Assembly (NCBI GenBank): GCA_000171875.1
Contig: ABHI01000002.1
Span: 806,001 to 870,000, forward strand
Source: Flavobacteriales bacterium ALC-1
GTDB lineage: Bacteria > Bacteroidota > Bacteroidia > Flavobacteriales > Flavobacteriaceae
Length of the DNA stretch: 64,000 nt
Reading direction: 5' to 3'
Shown: positions 43,634-52,184 of the stretch, piece after piece
Position numbering within the stretch: position 1 is the first letter of the stretch
How the letters are laid out: every line of letters starts with the position of its first letter
Made by a program: the position numbers and the translations under genes
Notes under the pieces: generated by a model
What the model saw: only the letters and a program-made list of their open reading frames with translations
What the model was told of the DNA's origin: nothing
Database searches by the model: none

Positions 43634-43649
43634 TTAAATACTTTTAAGA

Positions 43650-44189
43650 ATGACAACTAAAGACGTTTGGGCAATTTATGCAGAAGATTTAAAGCGATTT
43701 ATTTTCAGTAAAGTGAAAGATCAAACAATTACTGATGATTTGTTGCAGGACACCTTTATTAAAGTACATACAAAGCTAAATACGCTTAAGGACGAAACAA
43801 AGATAAAGTCGTGGATATTCTCTATCGCTAGATATACGGTTTTAGATTATTTTAGACAGCGTGATTTGGTTTATGAAACTACAGATGAAGACTTTATTTT
43901 TGAAGAACAAAAGTTAGAGCACACTGAAATAGATTGTTTACGCGGTATTATTAAGCGATTGCCTAAAAAATATAGGGACCCTTTATTTTTAAGTGATATA
44001 AAAGGGTTGAAACAAGCGCAAGTATCCCAGCAATTACAGTTACCACTTTCTACTGTAAAATCTCAAGTACAACGCGGACGTAAACTAATAGCTCAAGGTT
44101 TTATGGATTGCTGCGACTTTGTAGTAAATGATCATGGTTATTTAGTAGGTGAAATCAAAGAAAAGACAGATTGCAAAGTCTGTCATTAA
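43650..44189 (+). CDS. sigZ: ECF sigma factor, SigZ family, with Cys-rich tail
   Basis: A 179-aa sigma factor: region 2 (about 8-72; DDLLQDTFIKVHTKL, WIFSIARYTVLDYFRQ) and region 4 (about 95-148; LSDIKGLKQAQVSQQLQ, STVKSQVQRGRKL). The tail carries Cys154-Cys155 and Cys175-x-x-Cys178-His179. A C-terminal Cys cluster is how CorE-type sigma factors sense metals without an anti-sigma factor, and none is encoded here. Together with the upstream Cys-rich peptide gene, a metal- or thiol-responsive unit is suggested. The trigger is not known. Confidence 0.9.
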   Translation: MTTKDVWAIYAEDLKRFIFSKVKDQTITDDLLQDTFIKVHTKLNTLKDETKIKSWIFSIARYTVLDYFRQRDLVYETTDEDFIFEEQKLEHTEIDCLRGIIKRLPKKYRDPLFLSDIKGLKQAQVSQQLQLPLSTVKSQVQRGRKLIAQGFMDCCDFVVNDHGYLVGEIKEKTDCKVCH

Positions 44190-44244
44190 TGATATCTTTG
44201 CGTGATATAGCAACATAATATTTCGTTTTTATAATATCACAATC

Positions 44245-44859
44245 ATGTCCTTCAAAAAACTACATCCTTTATTAAAAGAATCACTTGAAAATGCAGGTTT
44301 TGAAACTTCAAATCCATTTCAGAAAAAAGTACTTCCAACTCTAAAAGGAGGAGCAGATACTTATGTTATTGCACCAAAGGGAAGTGGAAAAACGACTGCA
44401 CTTATGATTGCTATTATACATAAACTAAAAGCGACTGCTTATGAAGATTCGCCAAGAGCTATAGTTGTTGTAAAGGATAAAAAAGAGGCTTTAGCTTTAA
44501 AAGAAAAATTTGAACGTTTTACTCAAAACACGGATTTAAGAGTCTATGCGCTCTATGATGAATACGATATTGAAAAACAAAAAGAAGAGATTTATCCAGG
44601 ACAAGATATCGTCATCGCAACTCCTGCTAGATTAAGTAAGCTCTATTTTTTAAATGGGGTTCATCTTGGAGAAATTCAATTATTCGCTATTGAAGATGCA
44701 GATTATTTAGGTAGAAATAATGCGTATAATCATATTCTACGTTTGTCTGAAAGCATCAATAAATGTCAATTTGTAATTATTGCAGATGAGCTGAATTCTA
44801 AAATAAAGAATTATCAGAATGCATTTATGAGTAATGCACACATCGTAAAATCTAAGTAG
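44245..44859 (+). CDS. single-RecA-domain DEAD-box-like protein
   Basis: A 204-aa protein equal to the first helicase domain only: Q motif region (NPFQKKVLPTL), Walker A APKGSGKTT (Lys49), motif Ib (IATPARL) and a divergent motif II EDAD in place of DEAD. The second RecA domain with motifs IV-VI is absent and no continuation frame follows, so this is not a simple frameshift. It may be an RNA-binding ATPase or inactive regulator. Confidence 0.82.
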   Translation: MSFKKLHPLLKESLENAGFETSNPFQKKVLPTLKGGADTYVIAPKGSGKTTALMIAIIHKLKATAYEDSPRAIVVVKDKKEALALKEKFERFTQNTDLRVYALYDEYDIEKQKEEIYPGQDIVIATPARLSKLYFLNGVHLGEIQLFAIEDADYLGRNNAYNHILRLSESINKCQFVIIADELNSKIKNYQNAFMSNAHIVKSK

Positions 44860-44863
44860 ATTA

Positions 44864-45259
44864 TTACAAAGTCATCATCCAACTACGCTTTAGTTTTCTG
44901 AATTTTCGTATTTCGTAACGCAACATAGGAAGATAGTCTCTGCCATTACTGTTAGAACGTTCTAATCGTCTACAGTTAGAATATAACTTATTGGTTAGCT
45001 GCTCTAAACTTTCTAAATGCTTATGCTTTTTGTCAGAATATCGTTCACGTTCAGCATTAATAATCTCAGGCGCAAGATTTGTAGATTGCTGAACAATATC
45101 ACCCGAAAAATAAATGTCATTATCTTCTGTACCATCTTCATGTAAATAATTTAAGTCATGATTTAGATAGGTAGATATGTTTCGAGAAATCATAATAATA
45201 TCCATTGCCTTTTTATATATAGGCAAATCAGATAAGTGTGATGGTAGATTATAATTCAT
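44864..45259 (-). CDS. hypothetical helical protein (four-helix-bundle/Avd-like pattern)
   Basis: A 131-aa protein, mostly helical. The N-terminal part (LSDLPIYKKAMDIIMISRNI) resembles four-helix-bundle proteins of the S23/bAvd type, and the C terminus is basic (RYEIRKFRKLKRSW). The stop lies 4 nt from the convergent helicase-like gene. Family assignment is weak. Confidence 0.65.
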   Translation of the reverse strand: MNYNLPSHLSDLPIYKKAMDIIMISRNISTYLNHDLNYLHEDGTEDNDIYFSGDIVQQSTNLAPEIINAERERYSDKKHKHLESLEQLTNKLYSNCRRLERSNSNGRDYLPMLRYEIRKFRKLKRSWMMTL

Positions 45260-45376
45260 TTTTTCAATAGCAATGACTACGAAATTAAGAACTAGTTAGA
45301 ATATTTAACTTTAATATTTAAAGTAAAACATTATATTTGCTTTAATATATGTGTTAATTTTTGTAAAAAACATTAA

Positions 45377-45829
45377 ATGGCTATAGATAATCTAAATTGG
45401 AAGATTTTAAAGTGCCTTCAAGAGGATTCTAGAATGTCTAATGTAGAGATTGGAAGACGTGTTGGGGTAAGCTCACCTGCTGTTTCTGAGCGCATTAAGA
45501 AGATGGAAGATGCTGAAATTATTGAAGGTTATACCACTTTTGTATCACCTTTTGAAGCAGGTTATCAACTTAAGGCCATCATTACGCTTCGTGCTTTTAT
45601 GGGCATGTTAAAACCATTTTTGGAAAAGGTGAAGACCTATGATGAGGTTGTAAACTGTTATCGCATTACTGGAAACGAAAACATAGTGATGGAAGTCGTG
45701 TTAAAAAACCAGAAACACCTAGAAGAGTTTATTGACCAATTGATTAGTTATGGTGAAACCAAAACACAAATTGTACTATCACATGTGGTAAAACACAGTG
45801 AAATAAAACAACTCAATACTAAGCGTTAA
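45377..45829 (+). CDS. Lrp/AsnC-family transcriptional regulator
   Basis: A 150-aa regulator: winged HTH (about 5-60; WKILKCLQEDSRMSNVEIGR, VSSPAVSERIKKMEDAEIIEGY in part) and an RAM/AsnC effector domain (about 65-145; VVNCYRITGNENIVMEVVLK). Typical ligand would be an amino acid. The last 4 nt overlap the convergent amidohydrolase stop. Confidence 0.93.
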   Translation: MAIDNLNWKILKCLQEDSRMSNVEIGRRVGVSSPAVSERIKKMEDAEIIEGYTTFVSPFEAGYQLKAIITLRAFMGMLKPFLEKVKTYDEVVNCYRITGNENIVMEVVLKNQKHLEEFIDQLISYGETKTQIVLSHVVKHSEIKQLNTKR

Positions 45830-47415
45830 TTTTTTATTCCCGGTTGAGTTAATTTCCAATTTGTTTTTGCTTTTTCGTTATCCACCATTTGCTTCACATC
45901 AGCTAGTAACTTTTTTGCATCGTAAATAATACCATCTTTAATTGTGTATTTAACACCACCAACTCTAACAACTTCATTGTCTTCTGTGAGCTTAATAGCT
46001 CCAGTTCCGTAAAGTACTTTTAAGTTTACTAAGGGATTTTCTTCAACAATAACAAAATCAGCAAGTTTACCAATTTGAACAGAACCAATCTTATCATCCC
46101 AACCTAAGGCTTCAGCTCCATTAAGCGTTGCTGCTCGTATAACTTCTAGAGGATGAAACCCTGCCTCACGCAATAATTCAAGTTCACGAGGGTATGAAAA
46201 GCCATACAATTGGTAAATAAAACCAGAGTCTGTACCAACAGTTACGCGTCCACCTCTATTTTTGTATTCGTTGATGAAGGTCATCCAAAGTTTAAAATTA
46301 TTTTTCCATTGTACCTCTTGTTCTGTTCCCCAATAATGCCAATAGCTTCCATGACTAATTTTGCTAGGTTCGTAGAATTTCCAGAGGGAAGGTAAGGTAT
46401 AATCCTCATGCCATTCTGCTCTACGTGCACGTTGTAAATCTCTACTCGCTTCATAGATATTAAACGTTGGATCTAGTGTGTAATCTAATTCAAGTAATTC
46501 ATTCATAACAGTATTCCAATGCTCAGAATTAGGTTTTGCAGCTTGTTGCCATAATTTTCCAGCTTCTTCAAAACGATGTTGTTCATTCTGGTAGTTATAG
46601 TCTAAAGGATAGTTTTGAACAGTTCTATCATTAAACAAGGCTTCCGGTAAGCCATACCAATGTTCCATCGATGTCATTCCAGCTCTAGCAGAATGCAAAA
46701 CATTCCATCGCGCCACACTAAGCTGTGCATGATGTGCTGTAGATTTTAAACCTAACTTTTTATTTTCATCTAGAGCGGCTTTCATAATTTCTGGTTCAGC
46801 TCCAAAAAACTTGATGCCATCTGCTCCATTTTTAGCATTTGCTCTAACCCATTGTCTAGCCATTTCTGGTGTACTAATTGGTGCATCATTAAGCGGATTG
46901 AAAGAACTTGTTGTTTGCCCAAACCCTGTATAAGCAAAAATACGTGGTGCGACAATCTCATGACGCTCGCTTTTCTTTTTAAGGTCTAGTGTCCAATCAA
47001 TACTTCTACCACTAGGTTCGCGAACAGTAGTAATACCATGAGCCATCCAAAGTTTAAAAACATAATTCCAATCAGCTCCTTGAGAGACTCCACCAATATG
47101 ACCATGCATGTCTATAAAACCAGGTAATAAATACATACCATTGGCATCTAATTCTTTGCCACCAGCTTTTAATTTAGGCCGTTTTGTATTGTCTATAGGC
47201 ACACCATCGTAACCCACTACTTTTATCTGTTTGATAATATTGTTTTCTACGACAATATCTATTGGTCCACGAGGTGGTGAGCCATCACCATTAATTAGAG
47301 TCACTCCTCTAATGATAAGTTGATTAAAAGGCCCTTCTCCTGAAGTTTCGCTTTGGGAATAGGAGTAGGTTGCTATTGAAAAAATAAAGCAAAGGCTTAA
47401 TATTCGGAATATCAT
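45826..47415 (-). CDS. secreted amidohydrolase family protein
   Basis: A 529-aa exported metal-dependent hydrolase: signal peptide (ending TYSYSQ), N-terminal composite barrel, metal motif GFIDMHGHIGG (HxH), His in TAHHAQLS, and Asp in TVGTDSGF. The final part (GKLADFVIVEENPLVNL) is typical of imidazolonepropionase/prolidase-like amidohydrolases. It is the last gene of the MFS-VOC-PfpI run, 46 nt after the preceding gene, so it may act on the compound handled by the transporter. Confidence 0.9.
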   Translation of the reverse strand: MIFRILSLCFIFSIATYSYSQSETSGEGPFNQLIIRGVTLINGDGSPPRGPIDIVVENNIIKQIKVVGYDGVPIDNTKRPKLKAGGKELDANGMYLLPGFIDMHGHIGGVSQGADWNYVFKLWMAHGITTVREPSGRSIDWTLDLKKKSERHEIVAPRIFAYTGFGQTTSSFNPLNDAPISTPEMARQWVRANAKNGADGIKFFGAEPEIMKAALDENKKLGLKSTAHHAQLSVARWNVLHSARAGMTSMEHWYGLPEALFNDRTVQNYPLDYNYQNEQHRFEEAGKLWQQAAKPNSEHWNTVMNELLELDYTLDPTFNIYEASRDLQRARRAEWHEDYTLPSLWKFYEPSKISHGSYWHYWGTEQEVQWKNNFKLWMTFINEYKNRGGRVTVGTDSGFIYQLYGFSYPRELELLREAGFHPLEVIRAATLNGAEALGWDDKIGSVQIGKLADFVIVEENPLVNLKVLYGTGAIKLTEDNEVVRVGGVKYTIKDGIIYDAKKLLADVKQMVDNEKAKTNWKLTQPGIKN

Positions 47416-47461
47416 AAATCGTATTTTGGATGGTTAGTTCTCTAAAAATACGGATTAAAAT

Positions 47462-48223
47462 TTATTCGATAATTAAATGCGGAACATCTTCAAGTTTCCA
47501 ATCAATAACTAAACCGCCAGCCAAAGATTCTGCGATAGCTTTTCCGTAGAGATGCTCACTAAGATATAGTGCAGCTTCAAAAGATTTAGCACCACCAGCC
47601 GAGGTAATATATTTTCCGTCGTGTACAAAAAGCACTTCTTTTCTGATGTCTAATTCCGGAAACATGTCTCTCATAGCATCAATATCACTTGGAAAGGTTG
47701 TAGAGACTACATTATCTAAAAGCCCTGCTTTGGCTAAGACAAACGCGCCATCGCAATGCGAGGTGATAAATTGTGCTTCTTTATCTACATTACGTACAAA
47801 ATCTAGCATGACTTCATCCTCTAAATCAGTATCTAAATGATGCTCTGCACTCGGAACAACCAAGATATCAATTTTAGGTAATGAATCTTTCACATAATTA
47901 AAATCTGGTAATAAACGCATGCCTTCAAATGTTACAATAGGTTTATCGGTATTGGCAACTGTAAACACATTCATAGCTTTAATACTGTCTCTAAAAATAG
48001 TATGCTGAAAAATATCATAAGGTGCAGTGAGTTCTGTATTGTATGTGCCATCCATGATTAGAAAAGCCACATTGTAACGGTTGGGCTCTAGCTTAGGAGA
48101 TTCTTTTGAACTAAATTCTTCAATTCTTTTCTCGTAAGTTTCAATTTGTTTTTCTTTATTTCTTTCACCAGTATTGCAACTAAATAAAGTTACAATTAGC
48201 AACATTGAAAATAGATGTTTCAT
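47462..48223 (-). CDS. DJ-1/PfpI-family lipoprotein
   Basis: A 253-aa protein from ATG 48223 (lipobox FSCNTG near residue 13). A longer frame to 48271 would overlap the VOC gene and hide the signal peptide. The catalytic-type Cys is in FITSHCDGAFVLAKAGLL, the nucleophile elbow of DJ-1/PfpI; the preceding conserved glutamate region is FEGMRLLPD. Surface-located DJ-1 members may act as glyoxalases, proteases or deglycases. Neighbouring VOC protein is compatible with aldehyde or adduct detoxification. Confidence 0.85.
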   Translation of the reverse strand: MKHLFSMLLIVTLFSCNTGERNKEKQIETYEKRIEEFSSKESPKLEPNRYNVAFLIMDGTYNTELTAPYDIFQHTIFRDSIKAMNVFTVANTDKPIVTFEGMRLLPDFNYVKDSLPKIDILVVPSAEHHLDTDLEDEVMLDFVRNVDKEAQFITSHCDGAFVLAKAGLLDNVVSTTFPSDIDAMRDMFPELDIRKEVLFVHDGKYITSAGGAKSFEAALYLSEHLYGKAIAESLAGGLVIDWKLEDVPHLIIE

Positions 48224-48227
48224 AAAT

Positions 48228-48605
48228 TTAATTAATTCTCCAAGGCGGATTTTTTCGATTTTCACCAGCATGGTAAATGATTATTTCATGTCCGTCAGGG
48301 TCATTTAAATGCACATCAGTCCATAGCCAAGTTTGTTCTGCGATTTCAGTACTAAAAGTAATACCTTTTTTCTTTAATTCGGAAACTGTTTTAGAAAGAT
48401 TATCAACTTCAAAATAGAGGGTTATTTTATTGCCTTCAGGAAGTTCGTCAACATTACTAATAGAAAAGGTTGATTCCCCATTAGGGCACTCTAATCGTAC
48501 ATACCTTGGTAAGGCATCTACGATTAGTTTGAGACCTAATGTTCTATAAAACGCTGTAGATTTTACAACATCTAATGATAAAATAGTAATTTGATTTAGA
48601 TTCAT
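48228..48605 (-). CDS. VOC-family (glyoxalase/bleomycin-resistance fold) protein
   Basis: A 125-aa protein with the paired beta-alpha-beta-beta-beta modules of the vicinal oxygen chelate fold: LNQITILSLDVVKSTAFYRTL, FEVDNLSKTVSELKKKGI and WTDVHLNDPDGHEIIIYH. It overlaps the MFS stop by 4 nt, so translation is coupled. Metal residues of true glyoxalase I cannot be confirmed. Confidence 0.9.
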   Translation of the reverse strand: MNLNQITILSLDVVKSTAFYRTLGLKLIVDALPRYVRLECPNGESTFSISNVDELPEGNKITLYFEVDNLSKTVSELKKKGITFSTEIAEQTWLWTDVHLNDPDGHEIIIYHAGENRKNPPWRIN

Positions 48606-49816
48606 GATTTTTCTTTTTTTACTTTATTAAATAACCAGTATGATAATATAATTCCTAATAAACCATAACCAGCTGAAACCAACCAATTCGCTTGATAACC
48701 ATAATTATATATAATGCTTAAGCTAATCTTTGGACTAAAAATGTGAGCTAAAGAAAAAGACATAGCATACATAGCCATATAGCTTCCTTCTAAGCCTTCT
48801 TTAGCACGTGATAATGCAAATTTATTGGTGTATGGAAACCCTAGCATTTCACTAAGTGTTAAGAGTATCATGCTTATAAGTAGAATACCAATCCAAAAAT
48901 TTTGATAAAGCACTACATAACTAAGGCATAATAAAAGACATGACATCAATATAAACTTAGTTACAGGAATTGCTCGTTTCTCAAGAAAATTAATTAATGG
49001 CATTTCAAAAATGACTATGACCAAAATATTTACTAACATTAGCATTCCTATCTTGAATTCATTAAGTTCAAACACCTCATTGTAATATAAAGGTAGCGCT
49101 GAGATTAATTGAAAAAATCCCATCCCAAAAAGGAAACATATTGCAGAATGAATCCAAAATGAAAAATCTTTATAGACACTGTTTTTATCAAGATTGTTGT
49201 GTTCTTCACGTTCTTCAATAGATTTTTTCAGCGGCTCTTTTACTAAAAAAGAAAATAAAATTATAGCAGTAATACATGTAACTCCATCTATCCAAAATAA
49301 AAGGCTATAGCCTTTTGCTACAATTATAATACCTGCAAGTGTTGGTCCTACTCCCATGCCTGCATTTATAGCTAGCCTTAATAGACCTATAGATCTTGTT
49401 CTATTCTTAGGTTTACTATACGCTTTTATGGCTACGAAAATTGCAGGTCTAAAACTATCAGCTATAGACATGGTTATTAATATACCCAAACAAAGTCCCC
49501 AAAAAGAAGAGATATATTGTAACACTATAAAGCATAAACCAGTAATAAATAGACTTAAAACCATTACTTTATAAAACCCAAAAATGTCGGTAAGTTTACC
49601 TCCTAACCAAGAGCCAATTACAGAGCCAATACCAAAACATGCCAAAATCCAACCGATATCATCTTCGGTATAACCTAAGTCATTTTTAAGGTATAATGAT
49701 AAAAAGGGTATCACCATAGTACCAGCTCTATTAACTAAACTTATTAGCGAGAGGTACCAAATTTCTTTAGATAGTCCTTTGAAAGATTCTATGTAATTAT
49801 TGTATAGTTTTTTCAT
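48602..49816 (-). CDS. MFS transporter
   Basis: A 404-aa major facilitator with about twelve membrane helices. The motif A-like loop GSWLGGKLTDIFGFYKVM (about 65-82) is present and the cytoplasmic central loop is around residues 195-215. Resemblance is to drug/metabolite exporters. It is the first gene of a four-gene run and is preceded by a leader with a promoter, upstream ORF and terminator hairpin (49817-49972). The substrate is unknown. Confidence 0.92.
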   Translation of the reverse strand: MKKLYNNYIESFKGLSKEIWYLSLISLVNRAGTMVIPFLSLYLKNDLGYTEDDIGWILACFGIGSVIGSWLGGKLTDIFGFYKVMVLSLFITGLCFIVLQYISSFWGLCLGILITMSIADSFRPAIFVAIKAYSKPKNRTRSIGLLRLAINAGMGVGPTLAGIIIVAKGYSLLFWIDGVTCITAIILFSFLVKEPLKKSIEEREEHNNLDKNSVYKDFSFWIHSAICFLFGMGFFQLISALPLYYNEVFELNEFKIGMLMLVNILVIVIFEMPLINFLEKRAIPVTKFILMSCLLLCLSYVVLYQNFWIGILLISMILLTLSEMLGFPYTNKFALSRAKEGLEGSYMAMYAMSFSLAHIFSPKISLSIIYNYGYQANWLVSAGYGLLGIILSYWLFNKVKKEKS

Positions 49817-50001
49817 GTTGGTTGTGGTATAAAAATAAAAAGTCCGACGTTAACGTCGGACTTTTAAATATTGTTTAATAGTATATGAGTATAGCTACAA
49901 TAGATAATGCGTCCGAGAGTATTCCGAAGAATTCACACAGGTTTGCTTATTATATCTAATTACTTGTAACATTATTTTTACTTAATTATGGTTCAAAGCT
50001 A
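49817..50001 (-). promoter_or_regulatory. putative transcription-attenuation leader of the MFS operon
   Basis: On the minus strand: TAGCTTTG -7 box (49994-50001), about 16 nt of leader, a 25-codon ORF (49972 to 49895), then a perfect 28-bp inverted repeat (49838-49865; GTCCGACG-TTAA-CGTCGGAC core) followed by a U-rich tract 22 nt before the MFS ATG. TCGGAC inside the end of the ORF can pair with GTCCGA in the left terminator arm, a possible antiterminator. Alternatively the palindrome is an operator. Confidence 0.6.
49895..49972 (-). CDS. candidate leader peptide (25 aa)
   Basis: ATG 49972 to TAG 49895-49897 in the MFS leader; begins MLQVIRYNKQTC and ends EYSRTHYLL. Its last codons overlap the TCGGAC element that may compete with the terminator. 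Coding potential rests on position only. Confidence 0.4.
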   Translation of the reverse strand: MLQVIRYNKQTCVNSSEYSRTHYLL

Positions 50002-50048
50002 CAATAAAATTTGATAAGTTGTATTTTTGAAATTAAAATAAAATAGAA

Positions 50049-50651
50049 ATGAAGAATTTACTATTACTTTTTTTATTATTCTTTTCTGTGAGCTGTGCTC
50101 AAGAAAAACAACTATTAAATGAAGACACAGAATGGCAAAAAAAGATGAATGCAGATTTTAAGGATGCCACAAAATCTCCATTAAAAGATAAAGACAGAAA
50201 GACGTTTACAGGCCTAGATTTTTATAAGTTTGATTCTACCTACGTGGTTAAAGCAAAATTGACAAGAACTCCAGATGCTAAGCCTTTTAAAATGAAGACC
50301 ACGACTGAAAGACGACCAGATTATGTGCAGTATGCTGTAGTTACCTTTACTTTAAAAGGAAAAGAATACGCACTTAAAATATATCAAAATCTAGGCTTAT
50401 TAGAAGAGGAAGGTTTTGAGGATTATTTATTTTTACCATTTTTAGATGATACAAATGGCAATGGAAGTTATCCAGGTGGACGTTATACTGAAGCTAGAAT
50501 CCCTGAAGGTGATACCATTGTTATAGATTTTAATACCGCATATAACCCATATTGTGCTTATAATGAAAAGTATTCATGTCCAATAGTACCAAGAGAAAAT
50601 TATGTAGCTACTGAAATTGAAGCAGGAGTAAAGGCTTTTAAAAAGTATTAA
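50049..50651 (+). CDS. DUF1684 lipoprotein
   Basis: A 200-aa predicted lipoprotein: lipobox SVSC (Cys16), then the DUF1684 core with DKDRKTFTGLDFYKFDSTY, LFLPFLDDTNGNGSYPGGRY, and DFNTAYNPYCAYNEKYSCPI with two conserved cysteines. The family is widespread, function unknown. The last 4 nt overlap the convergent crcB stop. Confidence 0.92.
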   Translation: MKNLLLLFLLFFSVSCAQEKQLLNEDTEWQKKMNADFKDATKSPLKDKDRKTFTGLDFYKFDSTYVVKAKLTRTPDAKPFKMKTTTERRPDYVQYAVVTFTLKGKEYALKIYQNLGLLEEEGFEDYLFLPFLDDTNGNGSYPGGRYTEARIPEGDTIVIDFNTAYNPYCAYNEKYSCPIVPRENYVATEIEAGVKAFKKY

Positions 50652-51016
50652 GCCTTCACTAAATACATACCAAAAAATACTGCTAAAAACCCAATAACAA
50701 AACTGGCAATTGTATAAAGCGCAAAACTTGTAAAGTCACCAGACTTTAAAAATACATGATTCTCGTATGCAAAGGTTGAAAAGGTTGTGAAACCTCCACA
50801 AAAGCCTGTAGCTAATAATAAGGTCTGACTTTGAGAAAGCGTTTCATTTTTAGCCGCTAAACCAAGAATAATACCAATTAGTAAACTTCCTATAATATTA
50901 GCGGCGAAGGTGCCGTAAGGAATTCCGTTTTCAGAGTTATTTAACCATTTGCCTATAACAAATCGGAGTACACTACCAAAACCACCACCAACAAAAACTA
51001 ATAAGAGTTGTTTCAT
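50648..51016 (-). CDS. crcB: fluoride efflux channel CrcB/Fluc
   Basis: A 122-aa, four-helix membrane protein that exports fluoride. Family motifs: GGGFGSVLRFVIGKWL (about 10-25), YGTFAANIIGSLLIGI and GFCGGFTTFSTFAYE (about 71-85) with the Na-site and channel Phe/Thr residues. The start directly follows the SRPBCC stop, so the two are co-transcribed. No fluoride riboswitch was recognised upstream. Confidence 0.94.
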   Translation of the reverse strand: MKQLLLVFVGGGFGSVLRFVIGKWLNNSENGIPYGTFAANIIGSLLIGIILGLAAKNETLSQSQTLLLATGFCGGFTTFSTFAYENHVFLKSGDFTSFALYTIASFVIGFLAVFFGMYLVKA

Positions 51017-52033
51017 TTATTCTTTTAAAGGAATATAAATTTCAGTTTTCCAATCAGCAGGATTAGGGTAATTATCAGGATCTGTCGTATAGATTTCAAA
51101 AGGTTTATGCTCAGACTGTTCAAGGTTGTTTTCTGCTAGATGCTTCATAGTTGCCTCCCAAGCTTTTGGAAGAAATGTATAGTTACCTGTTAAGGTTGTT
51201 TTTAACACTCTAATTTTTGGTATAAAACCGATAGATATATCAGAATCTTTTGGTAAATCTATACGCTCATTAACAGGAATCCCATTACTCATAATCACAT
51301 TACTAGTACTCATATCATTATAAACCGTTAGCGGCATTCCAGATTGCTTAAGTCCTTTAGGTCCCATAAACTGCATAATAGCACCAAAGTTTTGTCCCAT
51401 TTTTGCACTGATGTTTTGCGAGTTAGCATTGGTCGTTTTGTATAAGTAAAAGCCACCACCATATTCGGTAATGCCATTTATTTTTACATCGTAACGGTTC
51501 ATATCATCTTGTAGAACACTATCTAACATGGTAAGACCACGTTCATAATGAGGACCAATTTGTTTCTCCATACCACCCATTACTGTTGCAAATGCTTTAA
51601 AGCCAAAAGGTAAATCTTTACCAGATATGGTCCATGTAACTTCGGTTGTACCATCTTCATTAGGTGTTAAGTTCCATGTGACATCATTAGTAGGAAAATC
51701 TCCAAATTGCATTTCTTGTGTTATAGATGTATTTGGTTTTGTGTCAATAGTTTTCATTGTGCCAATCCCATCTTCATCCTCCCAAGAATATGAGCCACCT
51801 ATACCTTTTGTTTGCTCAGGGAGCATAACTTTTGTTTCAGGCTTTGCTTCTACCCAAGAATTCCAAGCTTCCCAATTTTTAAAATCTATAATGTTATTGT
51901 AAACCACAGATTGCGGCGCATTTATAGTTTTTGTTCTCGTAACCTCAAAGGAATTCGGCTGAACAGCAATATAGATTGAAAAACCTATAATTACTATAAG
52001 GAGTAGTAATAATATGTATTTTAAAGCTTTCAT
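51017..52033 (-). CDS. SRPBCC-GyrI-like two-domain membrane-anchored protein
   Basis: A 338-aa protein with an N-terminal membrane helix (about 4-25), an SRPBCC/polyketide-cyclase-type domain (about 30-175; NIIDFKNWEAWNSW, SYSWEDEDGIGTMK, WNLTPNEDGTTEVTWTISG) and a GyrI-like/effector-binding-like domain (about 185-335; MGPKGLKQSGMPLTVYND, ENNLEQSEHKPFEIYTTDP). Such pairs bind small hydrophobic ligands. The gene has the same 93-nt leader as the MBL-rhodanese gene and is followed directly by crcB. Confidence 0.82.
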   Translation of the reverse strand: MKALKYILLLLLIVIIGFSIYIAVQPNSFEVTRTKTINAPQSVVYNNIIDFKNWEAWNSWVEAKPETKVMLPEQTKGIGGSYSWEDEDGIGTMKTIDTKPNTSITQEMQFGDFPTNDVTWNLTPNEDGTTEVTWTISGKDLPFGFKAFATVMGGMEKQIGPHYERGLTMLDSVLQDDMNRYDVKINGITEYGGGFYLYKTTNANSQNISAKMGQNFGAIMQFMGPKGLKQSGMPLTVYNDMSTSNVIMSNGIPVNERIDLPKDSDISIGFIPKIRVLKTTLTGNYTFLPKAWEATMKHLAENNLEQSEHKPFEIYTTDPDNYPNPADWKTEIYIPLKE

Positions 52034-52157
52034 GTGTTTATATTTATTGTTTTTCAGTCGTCACATGCTGTTCGCTATTAATTATTCCGTTAGGCGATAA
52101 TATTTTGAACAAGCTCGTTTCATTTTGTTGATTTGATTAAGTCGTTTCCCAAAGATA
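52034..52157 (-). promoter_or_regulatory. leader RNA B: promoter, upstream ORF, start-codon-pairing element
   Basis: Minus strand: TATCTTTG -7 box (52150-52157), upstream-ORF ATG at 52123, stop at 52082, 48-nt spacer, main ATG at 52033. CATGTG (plus-strand 52062-52067) can pair with CACATG covering the start codon (52031-52036). The 93-nt ORF-to-ATG part is 85% identical to leader A. Confidence 0.65.
52082..52123 (-). CDS. upstream ORF peptide MKRACSKYYRLTE
   Basis: A 13-codon ORF (ATG 52123, TAA 52082-52084) homologous to the one at 12409-12450; conserved MK.ACSKY. Codon differences include silent changes (GCA/GCT, ACA/ACG) and stop swap TGA/TAA. Confidence 0.55.
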   Translation of the reverse strand: MKRACSKYYRLTE

Positions 52158-52184
52158 GCAATTTTATGATATGTGATATAAATA

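Noticed and set aside
50648..51016. Fluoride riboswitch for crcB
   Set aside because: crcB starts directly at the stop of the preceding gene and no riboswitch-like structure could be recognised upstream of the transcript.
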